From Liopterus haemorrhoidalis (Eukaryota > Arthropoda > Insecta > Coleoptera > Dytiscidae), in assembly GCA_963971575.1 (NCBI GenBank), contig OZ020620.1, forward strand, positions 38,207,992 through 38,271,991: a stretch of DNA of 64,000 nucleotides, in the 5' to 3' direction. The notes under the pieces were generated by a model. That model did no database searches, was not told the origin of the DNA, and worked only from the letters and a program-made list of their open reading frames with translations. Below, one piece after another: positions 1-10,633 of this stretch. Position 1 is the first letter of the stretch, and the number at the start of each line of letters is the position of its first letter. The position numbers were made by a program, and so were the translations under genes.

Positions 1-401
1 ATCTACGGACATAAAAACCAGGGCAAGTTTTCTCTACAAAGCTTTGTCCATAGACACGACACGAGAAATAAGAACGAAATACGCCCTGACTTTACGAGGT
101 TAGAGAAGTCAAGGTACAGCTTAAATTACCTGGCTATAAAATTGTATAATGTTCTCCCAACCAGCGCCCAAATTTTGCCCCCCTTAAAATTCAAAAGGAT
201 ATTTAATATCTAAGGCGTTTTACTCCACTGCAGAATACCTAGATAATGACTTCAGTGATTCAGACGAACTATAATATGCATCTCTGTCACATTTTTTTGT
301 TTTTTTTTTTACCCGCCTTGTACTAGGATTATAATGTAATGTACCGATTGACGATTGTAAAAAACTAATATTTAATGCATAATAAATATTATTATTATTA
401 A
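1..401 (+). mobile_element. 3' end of a non-LTR retrotransposon (LINE), entering from the left edge
   Basis: Frame 1 reads the end of a LINE ORF2, with the YDTRNK-like block (HDTRNKNEI) followed by LYNVLP and a basic LKFKR segment. This is the usual layout of Jockey/CR1-like ORF2 C-termini. An in-frame TAA at about 210 is followed in the +1 frame by KAFYSTAEYL and a stop at 272-274, so one frameshift is visible. An AT-rich 3' UTR follows and ends in an ATT-repeat tail near 388-400. The element is 5'-truncated by the window edge, and no intact product is possible from what is visible. Confidence 0.75.
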
Positions 402-2230
402 TGTCAATCGCTGCTATAAAATAAGCTGTAGATTAGTAATTTAACGTCCAATTTTGAATATAGGTAGAAATAGGAAATAATGTCACTCAGCTTTTTGGAC
501 AAGAAGCGTTTATTTTAACAAAACACAACGTTTCGCCAACAACATTGTTGGCTTCTTCAGGTGCTATAACAATAACATCATGATAGAAAACAATCTTATA
601 CAATCAATAAAGAAAATTTACCTATGTTAGTTAAACGTAGCTATAACAGACTGTACATCAATCATCTCCAAGGATGGTGAATTGCAGAAATTCATTGACA
701 ATAATGTGTACTTGAAGAAAACAGACCATAGGAAAACAGGACTTAAATTTCAATTAAATATTGTAATATAATGATCAAAAAATAGAAACTATTATTTAAA
801 TTTTACAATTCAAAACGAGACTAAATAAACTATACAACTGTCCAATATTAACTTATTCATAAATACAATGATATCAAGTTTTATCAACGCATCAATATGA
901 CAGGCTGCGACACTATCCCCCCTGACAACCTGGTACGCACAAATCAACAGAGTTGACAGTGTCCCAACCCTGTACAACATAATACACCGATAACCCTTGA
1001 AATCATGAAATTTTCACAACCAACAACTCAGTGAAAAGAACCAAAATGAAGTAATTGAGTTTCGGAGCAATCATACAATTCAACGTACCAATCCCTCAAA
1101 ACAATGGTATGTACAAAGTAATGAGAGAAAGGTACCTCAAATGGTATATCAAGTCCAAACCCCAAAACCCTTAAGGATCCATACACCCAATTTAAATACA
1201 ATTATGAATTGCAAGAAATAATAAAATATAAACCGGTACAGACACCGGAAAAACCCTAACAGTAACAGTTGGAAACCTAGAAAGATATAGAGTATTAAAT
1301 CTTCATACAGTCCTCATAAAATAAGCTGCCAAAGTTGGTGCTGCCAATGTACGCAGCACATTGAGTCACTGTATATCATAACTTGTAGATGCACTATTTG
1401 TTTTATACACGACGCACAACAGTAGTGATGGTTTTTAAGTAAAAATTAAGTAAATTTGAAGAAAGAAAGAGCCAAAAATATTGTCTGTTATGTTTAAATT
1501 CATTTAATTTTGTGGGTGCTGTATCTTTGCAGCTCTTTTGTACCAGCCATCACTGAACACCATCTAAATTAACAGTTTTACGACAAAATTTATAAACCAG
1601 ACCTCTTATAATTTTATATGTCAAATTTTATATTTCACAGGGCCTTCAGCAAAGAACAAAAAATTAACTGCTCATCTAACCTTGTTCTTGTGAATAATCT
1701 GCTTTATCTCAGTGTTTCTCAAAATTTCAACATCTTTGGACAGTTACAAGTACTCGTTGGCCACCAGTTAAATATATACATTATCTTCTATTCATATTTT
1801 TGGCTCTTTCATGAAATCGTTGAAAAGTTTGTGAATAACTTGTTTAATAATCATACCACTGTGATTCGCGGACACTTTGAGACATTCTAATCTAAATATT
1901 TTTTAAAATATGACCTAAAATCTAGTAGATAATAAATTCTAATGCTTAACACCATAAACTTTAAACTTGGGCAATAAAGCGAGTGATAAAAATTAGAGTC
2001 TTCTTAGAAAGGTGTAATAAGGAAGTGTAATACAATGCAAATTCCTTGTTTTATAGCGTAGTAGATAGTATAGTGTATAGCGAACCCGAAATTGCCATTA
2101 CAATAATGTAATATTACTTTCTTATTACTGTACTTAATAGATGTAACTTGATTTATGGTTATTCGCTGTAAATTCATCTTTAAAAATTAGATTTGATTCA
2201 TTCGGCTCTTGCCTTTTAACCTATATCATC
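402..2230. other. AT-rich flank with a Penelope-like patch near 490-760; no gene seen
   Basis: I see no supported coding region here. Short ORFs (for example 1618-1890) lack family signatures. The stretch near 526-562 resembles the hammerhead-bearing terminal repeat of Penelope-like retroelements on the minus strand. The rest looks like unassigned AT-rich sequence. Confidence 0.4.
526..562 (-). ncRNA. Candidate hammerhead ribozyme core (Penelope-like element terminal repeat)
   Basis: On the minus strand the sequence reads CTGAAGA, then a hairpin AGCCAACA/TGTTGGC, then GAAACG. CTGANGA, stem II and GAAA is the order of the hammerhead catalytic core. Terminal repeats of Penelope-like elements are known to carry minimal hammerheads. 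The stem II hairpin is convincing. Stems I and III are not clearly formed in what I can read, and I see no reverse transcriptase or GIY-YIG domain nearby. It may be a decayed motif or a chance resemblance. Confidence 0.4.
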
Positions 2231-2243
2231 TAATATAGTAAGA

Positions 2244-3820
2244 GTGTTTCACACACAACAGAAAAATCGGCGAAAAAATACTGTTGAAGCCAAACAGTGG
2301 CTTGATAAGCGTTATAGAGACTCTGCACCAGGCAAATCAACTATTACTGATTGGTATGCTGAATTTAAACGCGGTCGTACCAACACCGATGATGCTGAAC
2401 GCTCTGGTCGCCCAAAATCGGCAGTTGTTCCGGAAAACATAAAAAAGTCCACAACATAGTTTTGAAAGACCGTAAAGTGAAGTTGCATGAGATAACTGAC
2501 ACCTTAAAGATATCAGAAGTTAGTGTGTTTGCAATTTTGTACGAAAATTTGAGTATGCGTAAATTGCTTTCGAAGTGGGTGCCGCGTTCGCTTACTGCGG
2601 ACCAAAAACAACAACGCGTCGACGATACAGAGCGCTGTTTGGAGCTGTTCAAGCGAGATAAAAAGGATTTATTGCGTCGGTATGTGACAATGATACATGG
2701 ATCCACTACTACACACCTGAATCAAAAAGATCGTCAGCTGAGTGGACAGCAGTCGGTGAAAGTCGTCCAAAGCGACCAAAAACTCAAAAGACAGCTGGCA
2801 AGGTTATGGCATCCATATTTTGGGACGCGCATGGTATTTTGTTTATCGACTATCTTAAGAAAGGTAAAACTATCAATAACGAATACTATATGGGATTATT
2901 AGATCGATTGAGTGTAGTTATCAAGAAAAAACGGCTTCACGTGCAAAAGAAAACAGTGCTCTCTCACCAAGACAACGCCCCGTGTTACAAGCCGATGAAA
3001 ACGATGGTTAAATTGAATGAATTACGCTTCGAGTTGATTCCGCACCCACCGTACTCTCCAGATCTGGCCTCCAGCGACCACTGGCTTTTTGCAGACCTCA
3101 AAAAGATGCTCCAGGGAAAGAAATTTGACTCAAATGAAGAAGTGATTTCCGAAACCGAGGCCAATTTTGAGGGCAAAGACAAATCGTTCTACAAAGAAGG
3201 CATCGAAAAATTAGAGGAGCGTTTTTTCAAATCAAATGAAATCATTTTATTGAAGCTGATTGTACATTTAGTATTCAGTAACTTAGGTCAAACAATAATA
3301 TGTTTCAAAATTTTACAACACTAATCGTATCTACAAATTCAGAGACGCTATAAAACGCTCCTTCAAGCAGTATGTTTTTTAGGCCTCTTTTGAATTTGAC
3401 ATCGCAGCTCTTTCTGAGCACAGCTGGCAGGGCATTATAGAGACCGATACCTGCAATTAAGGGTAGATTTCTAGATGCACTATATCTATGCCTAGGAATG
3501 GTAAAAAGTTCTCTGTTCCTAGTATTGTACTTATGAATCTGACTGTGCCTTAGTATGTCGTTTTCATTGTTCTTTATATACATTAGTATATGTAATATAT
3601 ACAAAGACGGGACTGTCAGAATTTTGTATTCCTTGAAAATTTGCTTGCATAATGTGCGCGGCGAAACTTGGGCTAAAGTCCTGATGGCTCGTTTTTAAAT
3701 TATAAAAATTCTTTGCCAGCCAGTAGACGCACGCCACATCTCAAAGCCATAGCTAATGGCAGATTGAAAAAACGTTGGAATGAATGTATCACTCTTGAAG
3801 CAAAGTACGTTGATGAATAA
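2244..3820 (+). pseudogene. Irritans-type mariner transposase, broken by frameshifts and a LINE insertion
   Basis: The reading frames spell a Himar1-like protein in order: KNTVEAKQWLDK and GKSTITDWYAEFKRG (helix-turn-helix region), ERSGRPK, MRKLLSKWVPR, RRYVTM, then YYTPES, MASIFWDAHG, HQDNAP (second catalytic Asp) and PPYSPDLASSDHWLF (third Asp, D34D spacing). A small deletion after RRYVTM removes the DET-W block holding the first catalytic Asp, and frames change near 2460 and 2690-2810. No ATG is found at the expected start, only GTG at 2244. After KLEER the ORF is interrupted by a minus-strand LINE; the true C-terminus (RWNECITLEAKYVDE, stop at 3818-3820) resumes beyond it. The copy is non-functional. 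Confidence 0.88.
3304..3780 (-). mobile_element. 5'-truncated LINE inserted in the mariner transposase
   Basis: The minus strand reads a LINE ORF2 C-terminus: SYGFEMWRAS, KRAIRTLAQV, YKILTVPSLYILHILM, then HKYNTRNRELF, GLYNALPAVL and GAFYSVSEFV. The last blocks share the layout of the LINE at the left window edge (YNTRN, LYN-LP, FYS). It lies between mariner KLEER and RWNECITLE, so it inserted after the mariner. The duplicated target is short and unclear (CGTT on both sides). Confidence 0.8.
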
Positions 3821-3881
3821 AGTCGAATTTCATATATATATATTTCTTAGTTAGACTGGAACCTTATTGAGCGACGTGGTA
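3821..3881 (+). repeat. Right end of the irritans mariner
   Basis: After the transposase stop a short AT tract leads to TTTCTTAGTTAGACTGG and GAGCGACGTGG followed by TA. Position and composition fit the 3' terminal inverted repeat of an irritans mariner, with TA at 3880-3881. I could not find a matching left terminal repeat upstream of 2244. Confidence 0.5.
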
Positions 3882-4710
3882 TAATGTTAAATCATAGTTT
3901 GTATCAACCAGAAAAAAATAAAATGCAGATCAAACGTGGCTCGTATGAGTCATTTAAAATTTGTAACGATTTTTCATGATGTTTGTGGCAATCTTTCTTT
4001 TGTCAATAAATAATGTGCCCATCAACCAAGACAGAAAAATAATATTTAGGTAAAAACATCCCTAACAATACAAAATTAAATTTTAACTGAAACGAAAGAA
4101 TGCACTCATAATTTAAAAAAAGAATTCTCAAACAAAACAACTATTTCCAAGTACTTGACGTTTTGAAAAATCCAAAACCATACCATCTAAAAATCACAGC
4201 ATTAACACCAACCCCCTCCCACATCAACAATACCTGTAATCACTGTCATCATATCATGGTATAAACCTCCAACACCATGTACCACATTGTGATTACTCTA
4301 AACACGTGGTTGTGAGATATATGTTTACGGTAGAATGTTTACTGTTGCCTTATGTTGGTGCGAGGTTACGTTTCTTACCTAGAGTTGAAGTCTCCTGGTG
4401 ATTAATTTCAGGTACGTTCTTGCTCTATGGTGTTTTCGTTTTACCTGTGACTTGCTGTGCCATGGGCAACATTTGTTGCCGATTTTAGCACGCAATATTC
4501 TTTTACACCTTTTTTGAATATATATTTTTTTATTTTTGAGATTTGATACTGAAAAATTGTAAATGTAGATATATATCCAATATAAAATTTCAAAAAAATA
4601 AAAATAACAAAAACTAGTGATTTTTCACATATTTAACGGCTTCGTAGGTATGTAGGAAATTAAGAGGGCCAAGAGAGGACTTGAATTTTGGATGTGCGAT
4701 CTTTTGCAGA
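3882..4710. other. Unassigned AT-rich sequence
   Basis: I see no coding region, terminal repeats or RNA gene. Poly-A and poly-T tracts occur but nothing with family signatures. Confidence 0.4.
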
Positions 4711-7511
4711 GTATTTCCAAAATGCAACTTAACAACGCGATAATACATTTATGGCTGTTATCTTAAGACTCGTTGCTTTAAAAAGTATATAAGGGGTAAT
4801 GAGGTAATTTTAAATTTAAATAGATAAAGGTAATACTAGTTCAATTGAAATTTCTTAAAAACCATTAAGAATATTCCAAATTATAATCCTATTTTTTCTA
4901 AATTTTGAGGGTTGTTATCCTTGTTTGTTAGTTAATTCTCAACGTTCATAGCGTGCATAGATAGATAATAGTTTATTCATGCTTTTCGGCCTTGAATTAA
5001 TACATTAATGTTCCCAAAATACTATTTGTGTGATATCATATTCAATAATAATAATATAAATAATAATAAATTTCTAACAAAATAACAATAATTACATCAA
5101 AATTAAACAATAATTCTAATATTCAAAACAAATACGTGTTCTGGCTCATTGGGCTGCGCTTCCTAGTAATTTCTTGTTTTTCTCCTTTAATACTTCTCTT
5201 CTTTGGATAACCTCCTTCATCCACAGATAGCCACTACCTGCCTCGTCCAACACTCTGTGTATATCCCTTCGTTCCTCTCCTATTCCACTGCAGGACAGTA
5301 GGTGTTCTATCGTCTCGGTGGTTTCCCCGCATGTTCTGCATGTCCTTTCACCTTCAGTTCTCCAGAAGAAGTTAGCCCGATCTTAATTACAACACCGGAA
5401 TCTGGCGATGGTCTTCTGATTTTTTCCTTTTGGCTTGACGAGGTATAGGGGCACTGAGGGAACTTGTATGTTCTTGTATCTCTGATTGTATCTTGATTTC
5501 TGTATTCTGTTTTGTTGTTCCTGTCTCTGTACTTGTCTGTCTCGTTCCTCTAATAAGTATTCTAGTTCTTCTCCTCCTTCTTGTCTTCTTCTTATCTCTT
5601 CTATACCATATCCGTGTCTTTCGAAATATTTCTTTCTATCTTCTCTCCAGCTGGTTCGTTGGCTTATTTCTTTATCTTTTCGGCATTCTTGTAGTATGGA
5701 GTTGTTGTTAGCCTTAATCTTCTTTTCGTATTTTACCGCTGTTGTTCCGGTTCTTATCCTTAATTTGTCCCTTTTTGTCTCTTCTAGGATTATGTAGCTT
5801 GGGGTCCTTTTGTCCAGTCCAAGTGTCCACCTGATAAAGGTTTCATGGATTCTCTCTACTTCTTCATATTCTTTCCAGCCCCATATCTCTGCCCCGTATA
5901 ATAAAATACTCCGTATTAAGGCGTTGAATATAAATATTCTTCTTCGTGCATACATTAACAACATGGATCTTTAGCGACCATTTGATTTTGCAGAAATTCC
6001 TAATTTCTGTAGTGATAATAGTGAATCTGTGCAAGGTGATTTGGAGTGCAAAAATGTGGACGTTGACGTGAAATGCGAAAATGTGGACGTAGTTACTATT
6101 TTAAGTCTACCGCCATATTATTGTGTTTGAAACCATATAGAACTAATATGGAGACAACTAAAAGGTAATGTGCATCGGAAAAATACAACACCGACAGAAA
6201 GTGACACTGTAGTACAATTAATTAAAGACGAAACAAGCGCAATGAGTAATGATTTGTGGAAAAATGTGTAGAACTTGTAAAGACAATTGAAACATTTTTT
6301 TTTTTATAAATCCACCAAATAACTCTTCAATAATTATTAATTTAACTGACAGTGGTAGTGACACAAATTCTGATAGTGATATAAACAATGATAATAGTGA
6401 TAATGAATAATATTTTAATAATTTTAAATTACCATAAATTGACAAGTTCAAAAACAGAATGATTTTTGTTTGAGCAAAATTGAAGTTGAATCTTAAGACT
6501 GATTGCTGTAAAAATAATATAAGGGGTATTAAGGGAATTTTAAATTGAAATCGAATAGATGTAACACTAGTTCAACTGAAGTTTCTTAAAAACCATTAAC
6601 GATATTTTCCAAATTTATAATTCTTATAATTATTATATTGTTTCTAAATTTTAGGGGTTGTTATACTTGTTTGTTAGTTAATTTTCAACGTTCATAGCGT
6701 GCATACATTAACAACATGACTCTTTAGCAACCATTTGATTTTGAAAAAAATTCTAATTTCTGTAGTGAAAATAGTGAATCTGTGCAAGGTGATTTGGAGT
6801 GCGAAAATGTGGACGTGGCTACTAAAGAAAAATGTCATTTGTCAAAAAATTGCAAAGTTCTGATACTGAATGTTTATAAAAAGTTAGTTTCGGAAGGTAA
6901 AGACAAACCTATACTTAGAACTGCGGAATTAGTTAGTGTTGTAATATAGAACAATTCAACGTATCAATGTTCGTGGCAAAAATCAGCAGCGAAAACGACC
7001 TGATTTACAAGTTTTCAAGAAAATAGATAGTTTTATGTCTAAAAAAAAAATATACGACTTTTATTCGAAAAATATAGTGCCGACTGTGCATCTTTTAATA
7101 AAAAAAGTTGGAAGAAGACGGAACAGAATTTCCATGCAAAGTTAGCCATATGTATAATTATTTGATGTTGCTAGAATTTATTTTTGTTGCAAAAAAAGAT
7201 TTTTGTTTGCGCAAATTTGAAGTATTTAATATAGACTATAAAAACTTTAAAACAAAAAGATTTTTAAACATGCCTATATTTATAATTCAAATATAGCCTA
7301 TCCAATGCCTGATAAAAATGTGAAGGAATGTCATGTGACTATATACAGTTCATTCTAAATAGCATACAAGAAAACACGTTTTTTTAAAAATAATTATTAC
7401 GGTTCTGGCCACTGTTATTAACAGAACCATAAACGCAGCTGGTATAATGGTTATACTATCAGTTATTATTGGAATCAATAAGTGAGGGTAACCATTTCAT
7501 TTTGGAAATAC
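4711..7511 (+). mobile_element. Head-to-tail fusion of two degenerate Tc1/mariner-type elements (WRPFDFEE family)
   Basis: The family is recognised by the leader before the ATG (AACGTTCATAGCGTGCATAC) and a protein starting like MALWRPFDFEEIPN; related copies lie at 20508-21562 and 48850-50043. The left terminus GTATTTCCAAAATG is at 4711. Copy 1 runs to about 6486, where its 3' part joins the 5' region of a second copy lacking its left terminus. Copy 2 ends at 7511 with the inverted terminus CATTTCATTTTGGAAATAC followed by TA. Copy 2 coding sequence has an early stop (ATG ACT CTT TAG) but later spells KKIYDFYSKNIVPTVHLL and EEDGTEFPCKVSHMYNYL, helix-turn-helix-type transposase sequence. Copy 1 also encodes a DDE-end remnant before 6240. 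A LINE sits inside copy 1. Confidence 0.75.
4960..5944 (-). mobile_element. 5'-truncated LINE flanked by the 8-bp duplication CGTGCATA
   Basis: The minus strand encodes an ORF2 C-terminus: LLYGAEIWGWKEYEE, RWTLGLDKRTPSYI, EETKRDKLRI, and after a frameshift near 5380 a zinc-knuckle-like CRTCGETTETIEHLLSC block ending near 5150. The 3' tail reads TATTATCTATC at 4960. CGTGCATA is present at 4952-4959 and 5945-5952 and occurs once in the unoccupied relatives near 6695 and 49110, so these are the target-site duplication and an empty-site comparison. The 985-bp insert lacks the reverse transcriptase core and endonuclease. Confidence 0.9.
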
Positions 7512-7516
7512 TATAA

Positions 7517-8218
7517 CGAGTATCGCAAAAGTTTTTTATTTTTTATTGCACTGATTACAAACATAAAAAAACAACAAATAAAAAATCACATAATTAGTGA
7601 AAAAAGAAACAAATTATTACTTAAGCCAGTGGTTTCCAACCTTTCTGTACCTCCGCCCCCCATTTTTATGAAAAAAATTTTATGCCCCCATCAATTTTCG
7701 TAACAATCTAATTTCACAAATATACACCTGATATTGTAATTTATTTAATGGGCTACAAGATAATATACCATATTATGTATAAATATACATCAAATATTTA
7801 TTATAAGTCAATAATTTTAAATGGAAGAAAAACAAATCTTACAAAAATACAAAAACTAGAATACATAATTAATAAAACATAATTATATTTTAATTATGTG
7901 ATGGTTGGGCTTGTTTTTCAGCACACATTTTCCCAAACCGTGGTATCATTGTAGATATCGCTGTTCTTAGTACCTTTCCAATCACTAAATGTGATCGATA
8001 CGAACGCCGAAGGCGTGACTTGAGGCGCAACCCCATTGCTCTAGTCTCGAGCCCCCTAGGAGGACGCGCCCCACAGGTTGGAAACCACTGACTTAAGCAA
8101 TTAACAGATTAAGGACCGAGATTTTCATCTAAAAACTAAGTGGGTTATATCTTTTTGCTCAGTAAAAAAAATTCTCGCGGACCGGTGTCCTCCACGGGCC
8201 GGCGGTTGGAAAACTCTG
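7517..8218. mobile_element. hAT MITE (type B), interrupted by another hAT MITE and missing its left end
   Basis: In reverse orientation the sequence from TATCGCAAAAG to GGTTGGAAAACTCTG matches the MITE at 50692-50964, including a block reading CACTGATTACAAACA and the terminal CTCGCGGACCGG. Its right terminus at 8218 is followed by GTCTAATC, similar to the duplication of the complete copy. The left end abuts the Tc1/mariner element ending at 7511 and is absent. A second MITE (7627-8090) is inserted within it. Confidence 0.75.
7627..8090. mobile_element. hAT MITE (type A) with the 8-bp duplication ACTTAAGC
   Basis: The element opens CAGTGGTTTCCAACC and closes GGTTGGAAACCACTG, a 15-bp inverted repeat of hAT type. 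ACTTAAGC is present at 7619-7626 and 8091-8098. The 464-bp interior has no transposase; a GC-richer part (CTCGAGCCCCCTAGG) lies near the right end. It is non-autonomous and younger than the MITE it interrupts. Confidence 0.9.
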
Positions 8219-8809
8219 GTCTAATCCATGAGAAATGATGATGATTATATTTAAAATAGTAAAAAAGTGATATCGGTTCCTTTTGCGTTGTCAGGATTTG
8301 TGTTTAGCACTTCAAATTACATCAAACAAATTGGTTTTCTTTTGTAGTTGCATTGGGCAAAAATGTTAATATCCATTAGTCGGAACATGAATGCTATGCT
8401 CAATGACCAAAATCAATTATAACTGCTCTTTGATAGTAAATAATAACAGTTGTAGATATTTTGGCCCAATTTGTGTCCATAAAATAATCCGGAACTGTTT
8501 TAACATATTTCGTACATCTGTTTTTAATTAGATACAGTTCCGTATGTAGATGGTGGTCGGAATATTAGTGTACTTTTGAAACAATAACCTGTTTCGAGAA
8601 ACTTGTACAGCCTCCGTGGTCCAGCACTGGCCATAACACGCACACTACACATACTGGACCTATACTACACCACCTGTAATACCTGACAGGGCTATACAAA
8701 GTTTTCAACTCAACTTTTACTGTTAGAAATTGTGTAATATTACTAATAAAATTTTTATGTTTTCGTGATAGTAATTTTAACGTTTTAGTTAAAATAATTT
8801 TATAAAAAA

Positions 8810-9159
8810 AATTAAAAAAACACAGCTGTGACTACCACATGACCGACCGCCATCACAAAGTACTTGTTTAATTTATGCTGCTTTATCAAAAAATGTTTCA
8901 AATAAAAGTTTTTAGTTATTGCTTTTATAGCAATTTTTGCTAAATAAATTCTTTCGAAATATTTCTCTATTGTGAAATATTCGCAAAAATCTTAAAACAG
9001 ACACGAGTAAACTCCCATTTCTAGTTAATCGATTTTTATCAAAAGTTGATCAACTCGTGCCATTGATGTCAAAAGCTTAATAATAAGTAATAATAAGTTT
9101 AATAAAAATTCTTTTAGACGAATTTGCTCTGCACGTGTACACGGACCGACAGACAGACC

Positions 9160-9190
<31 letters not shown>

Positions 9191-9382
9191 CGACCGACAG
9201 ACATCATGCTTAAAACAGTCGGAACGTTATATAGGGACCTCAGTTCGTGGGAAAAAAAAATCGATATCTCGAAATGTCAAAATCGGTATGATCACAATAC
9301 CTCCCTTATATGAAAAGGATGGAACTCCACGAATTGAGGTCCCTACATAACGTTTTGACTATTTTTAGCATGTTGTCTGTCG

Positions 9383-9456
<74 letters not shown>

Positions 9457-9872
9457 TTGTCTGTATGTCTGTTCGTCCGTCTGTCTGTCTGTCTGTGTAC
9501 ACGTGCAGAGCAAATTCAGCTAAAAGGATTTTTATAAAACTTCATATTTAAGCTTTTGACGTCAATGGCACGAGTTGATCAACTTTGGGCCAAAATCGGT
9601 TGATTAGAAATGGGAGATACTCGTGTCGATTTTAAGATTTTTGCAAATATTTAACAACAGAAAAGTATTTCGAAAAAATTTATTTTAATTCTAAGTATCT
9701 ATTTTTTTATACTTATATGTAACGTTTCCATGGTCATGATAAATTATATCTCTGTTAAAAAATATTAGGCCAAGTTATTTCTACTCTGCTGCTAGAATGT
9801 ATTTTATACAAGTATTTTGTGATGGCGGTCGGTCCTGTGGTGGTCACAGGTGATTTCTGAAATTGAAAAAAA
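8810..9872. repeat. Inverted head-to-head dimer of the (CAGA)n repeat family
   Basis: The left unit reads outward from near 9312 to the terminus AGCTGTGACTACCACATGAC at 8824. The right unit mirrors it to GGTCCTGTGGTGGTCACAGG near 9850. Both arms hold the conserved blocks CACGAGTTGATCAACTTT, GTGTACACGTGCAGAGCAAA and a CAGA/TCTG tetranucleotide run (9141-9200 and 9376-9500). The centre near 9310 joins the two inner ends. Single units or parts recur at 18890-19165, 24780-25155, 25705-26055, 41375-42055, 42056-42855 and 56195-56450. No protein is encoded; the ORFs across the tetranucleotide are artefacts. Confidence 0.8.
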
Positions 9873-10524
9873 ATTGAGTCATCAATATATTTCTAATTAA
9901 ATTAATGAAGACTTTTTTAGTTAAAATTTTACTGTTATGAAATTTTTTGAAATTGCTTAAATTTAATTTAAAATAAGTAAATTGAATCTCTTAGTACGCA
10001 AATAAAGAATAAGAATGAGTATCAAAAAACTTTTATCAAAAAATAATATTCTTAGACATTCTGTTGGCTTCTTACACTTATTAAATACCCACAAAACCCT
10101 GAAATGTGCGCTAATTCACACTTCACACTAATTTTTTGACTTATGATATTTTGACCTGAGAAGTACTCAGTCGAAGTGAATCGAATCCTGCTGAAGACTG
10201 AGTTAAGTGCTCAGTATCGTTGATAATTCTAAGAGGAGATATTTGAACCCGTTTTATGATCAACCGTTTTACCATAGTGCCACGAAAAATTAAACAATAC
10301 AATTGTAAAAAAATTACAAGCCTGTATCCTGTTTTATGAATCCTTTTATCATCCTATATAACAAAAATTTACCTGTATATCTTATTTATTATTTTAAGTA
10401 AAGACCATCTTTTACTTCTATTATATTCTCAAGTACCTGAAGGCATCTCCCACTTTGTATATCCCTTAATCTCTGAAGAAGGAGAGAAGTATATTCAGGT
10501 AACTAACCGCTCTCTTGATTTCAG
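9873..10524. other. Egfr 5' flank with a short tRNA-headed retroelement 3' end
   Basis: Positions 10060-10138 contain the 3' end (ACCCTGAAATGTG, ATTCACACTTCACA) of the tRNA-headed family described at 61186-62192. The remainder holds no recognisable gene. No TATA box with a convincing initiator can be assigned. TTGATTTCAG at 10515-10524 looks like a splice acceptor. Confidence 0.4.
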
Positions 10525-10629
10525 ATTCGAGCGTCAGTTCAGTTGTGACCATCGTGGAGTTCGTATCCGCTGTAAAATGTCCAGAGTGTAACCGGCAATC
10601 ATGTGATTTGTGTAAATGTGTCGTCGAGA
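10525..10629 (+). other. Egfr: Egfr 5' leader (5' UTR part of the first coding exon)
   Basis: Sequence between an acceptor-like TTGATTTCAG (ending at 10524) and the Egfr start codon. The acceptor suggests that one or more non-coding exons lie upstream, although transcription could also begin within this segment. It is less AT-rich than its surroundings, as expected for exonic sequence. Confidence 0.5.
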
Positions 10630-10633
10630 ATGA
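10577..10633 (+). promoter_or_regulatory. Three upstream ORFs in the Egfr leader
   Basis: Three AUGs precede the main start: 10577 (four codons, MSRV, stop at 10589-10591), 10601 (AUG directly followed by UGA) and 10616 (five codons, MCRRE, stop UGA at 10631-10633). The last stop overlaps the main AUG (10630-10632) in an AUGA arrangement. Such uORFs usually lower translation of the main ORF or make it dependent on reinitiation. This effect is inferred, not shown. Confidence 0.6.

Noticed and set aside
9135..9537. Long ORFs rich in TDRQ or SVCL repeats (also near 18915, 24916, 41358)
   Set aside because: They are translations of CAGA/TCTG tetranucleotide runs inside a dispersed repeat; they exist in several frames on both strands and have no domain.
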